DNA from: Thermoplasmata archaeon
GTDB lineage: Archaea; Thermoplasmatota; Thermoplasmata; UBA184
Direction: 5' to 3'
Length of the DNA stretch: 5,794 nucleotides
NCBI GenBank assembly: GCA_021827545.1
Contig: JAKAVH010000275.1
Coordinates: 1 to 5,794 of the forward strand
Positions 5,711 to 5,794 of the stretch are shown piece after piece. Each line of letters begins with the position of its first letter. Positions within the stretch are counted from its first letter, which is position 1. The notes beneath the pieces are model-generated. The model made no database searches, was not told where the DNA came from, and saw nothing but the letters and a program-made list of their open reading frames with translations. The position numbers and the translations under genes are program-made.

Positions 5711-5722
5711 GTTTCACGTCAG
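5711..5722 (-). repeat. Weak candidate right inverted-repeat half (CTGACGTGAAAC on minus)
   Basis: Partner of 2295-2306 in inverted orientation. It lies outside the small-gene promoter and immediately beside the tandem repeat at 5722, where a casposon end might be expected. Confidence 0.2.
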
Positions 5723-5745
5723 AAAACAGGCCCGAAAACAGGCTC
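5722..5745 (+). repeat. Two tandem 12-bp repeats (GAAAACAGGCYC)
   Basis: GAAAACAGGCCC is followed directly by GAAAACAGGCTC, matching at 11 of 12 positions. It lies upstream of the small-gene/polB promoter near the presumed right end of the element. Short direct repeats here could bind a replication or integration protein, but two copies give no proof of function. Confidence 0.5.
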
Positions 5746-5794
5746 GATGTTGCGAGTATATTATTGGATGAACCAGTTGTATGATCCGTTCAGA

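Larger units (their letters stand above)
2295..5722. mobile_element. Minimal casposon-like element (cas1, polB, small basic gene); ends unresolved
   Basis: Cas1 and PolB side by side without CRISPR-Cas partners define casposons, self-synthesising transposons of Archaea and some Bacteria in which Cas1 acts as the integrase. The core here is about 3.3 kb and contains only three genes; HNH nucleases, helix-turn-helix proteins and methylases found in many casposons are missing. The block has a lower GC content than the flanking minus-strand host genes. The limits given are the weak inverted match CTGACGTxxAAC (2295-2306 with 5711-5722) and should be read as approximate; the right end could lie outside the window. 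No target-site duplication or tRNA end was found. Confidence 0.7.

Noticed and set aside
5747..5794. ATG at 5747 open to the window end (MLRVYYWMNQLYDPFR), a possible divergent gene start
   Set aside because: Only 16 codons are visible, with no clear ribosome site and no TATA at the right distance; it cannot be told from chance.
5714..5794. Minus-strand frame open from the right edge to a TGA at 5714-5716, and another to a TAA near 5761, which could be the end of a gene entering from the right
   Set aside because: There are too few residues to judge, part of the longer one is the translation of the tandem repeat, and two competing frames exist.
5640..5794. tRNA gene fragment as an integration target at the right end
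   Set aside because: No acceptor-stem pairing or T-loop sequence could be assembled on either strand; GGTTCATCC alone is not enough.

Overview
The window appears archaeal. It holds a GC-rich chromosomal block on the minus strand (about 1-2285) and a less GC-rich block (about 2290-5794) carrying a solo Cas1 integrase, a family B DNA polymerase and a small basic protein. Two things point to Archaea. The partial GTPase matches the archaeal YchF/OLA1-like family (G4 motif NKSD, cysteine-bearing insert, TGS-like C-terminus). Two genes also have a TATA-like box about 27 bases upstream of the start codon, as expected for leaderless archaeal transcripts. I cannot fix the lineage from this window; a GC-rich euryarchaeote such as a Thermoplasmatota member is only a guess.

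Host block, all on the minus strand and read right to left: a 133-residue protein with two ribbon-helix-helix-like modules (1852-2253), a possible 75-residue zinc-finger protein (1597-1824), a PduO/MMAB-type cob(I)alamin adenosyltransferase (1109-1684), and a YchF-like GTPase running off the left edge (1-1085). Spacing is short or overlapping, so one operon behind the TATA box at 2277-2283 is likely.

Mobile block: cas1 (2379-3248, plus) converges on a polymerase gene (3175-5232, minus), and their 3' coding ends overlap by 74 bp. The polymerase start codon overlaps the stop of an arginine-rich 136-residue protein (5229-5639) in an ATGA junction, so those two are probably translationally coupled from the TATA box at 5663-5670. 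Cas1 without Cas2, effector genes or a CRISPR array, next to a PolB with features of protein-primed enzymes, is the signature pair of a casposon. The polymerase would copy the element and Cas1 (casposase) would integrate it. The small basic protein is a candidate, unproven, terminal protein or replication accessory factor. It is an unusually compact version: no HNH nuclease, helix-turn-helix protein or methylase is visible.

The element ends are unresolved. I found only a weak 12-base inverted match (2295-2306 with 5711-5722) and no convincing target-site duplication, so the right end may lie beyond the window.
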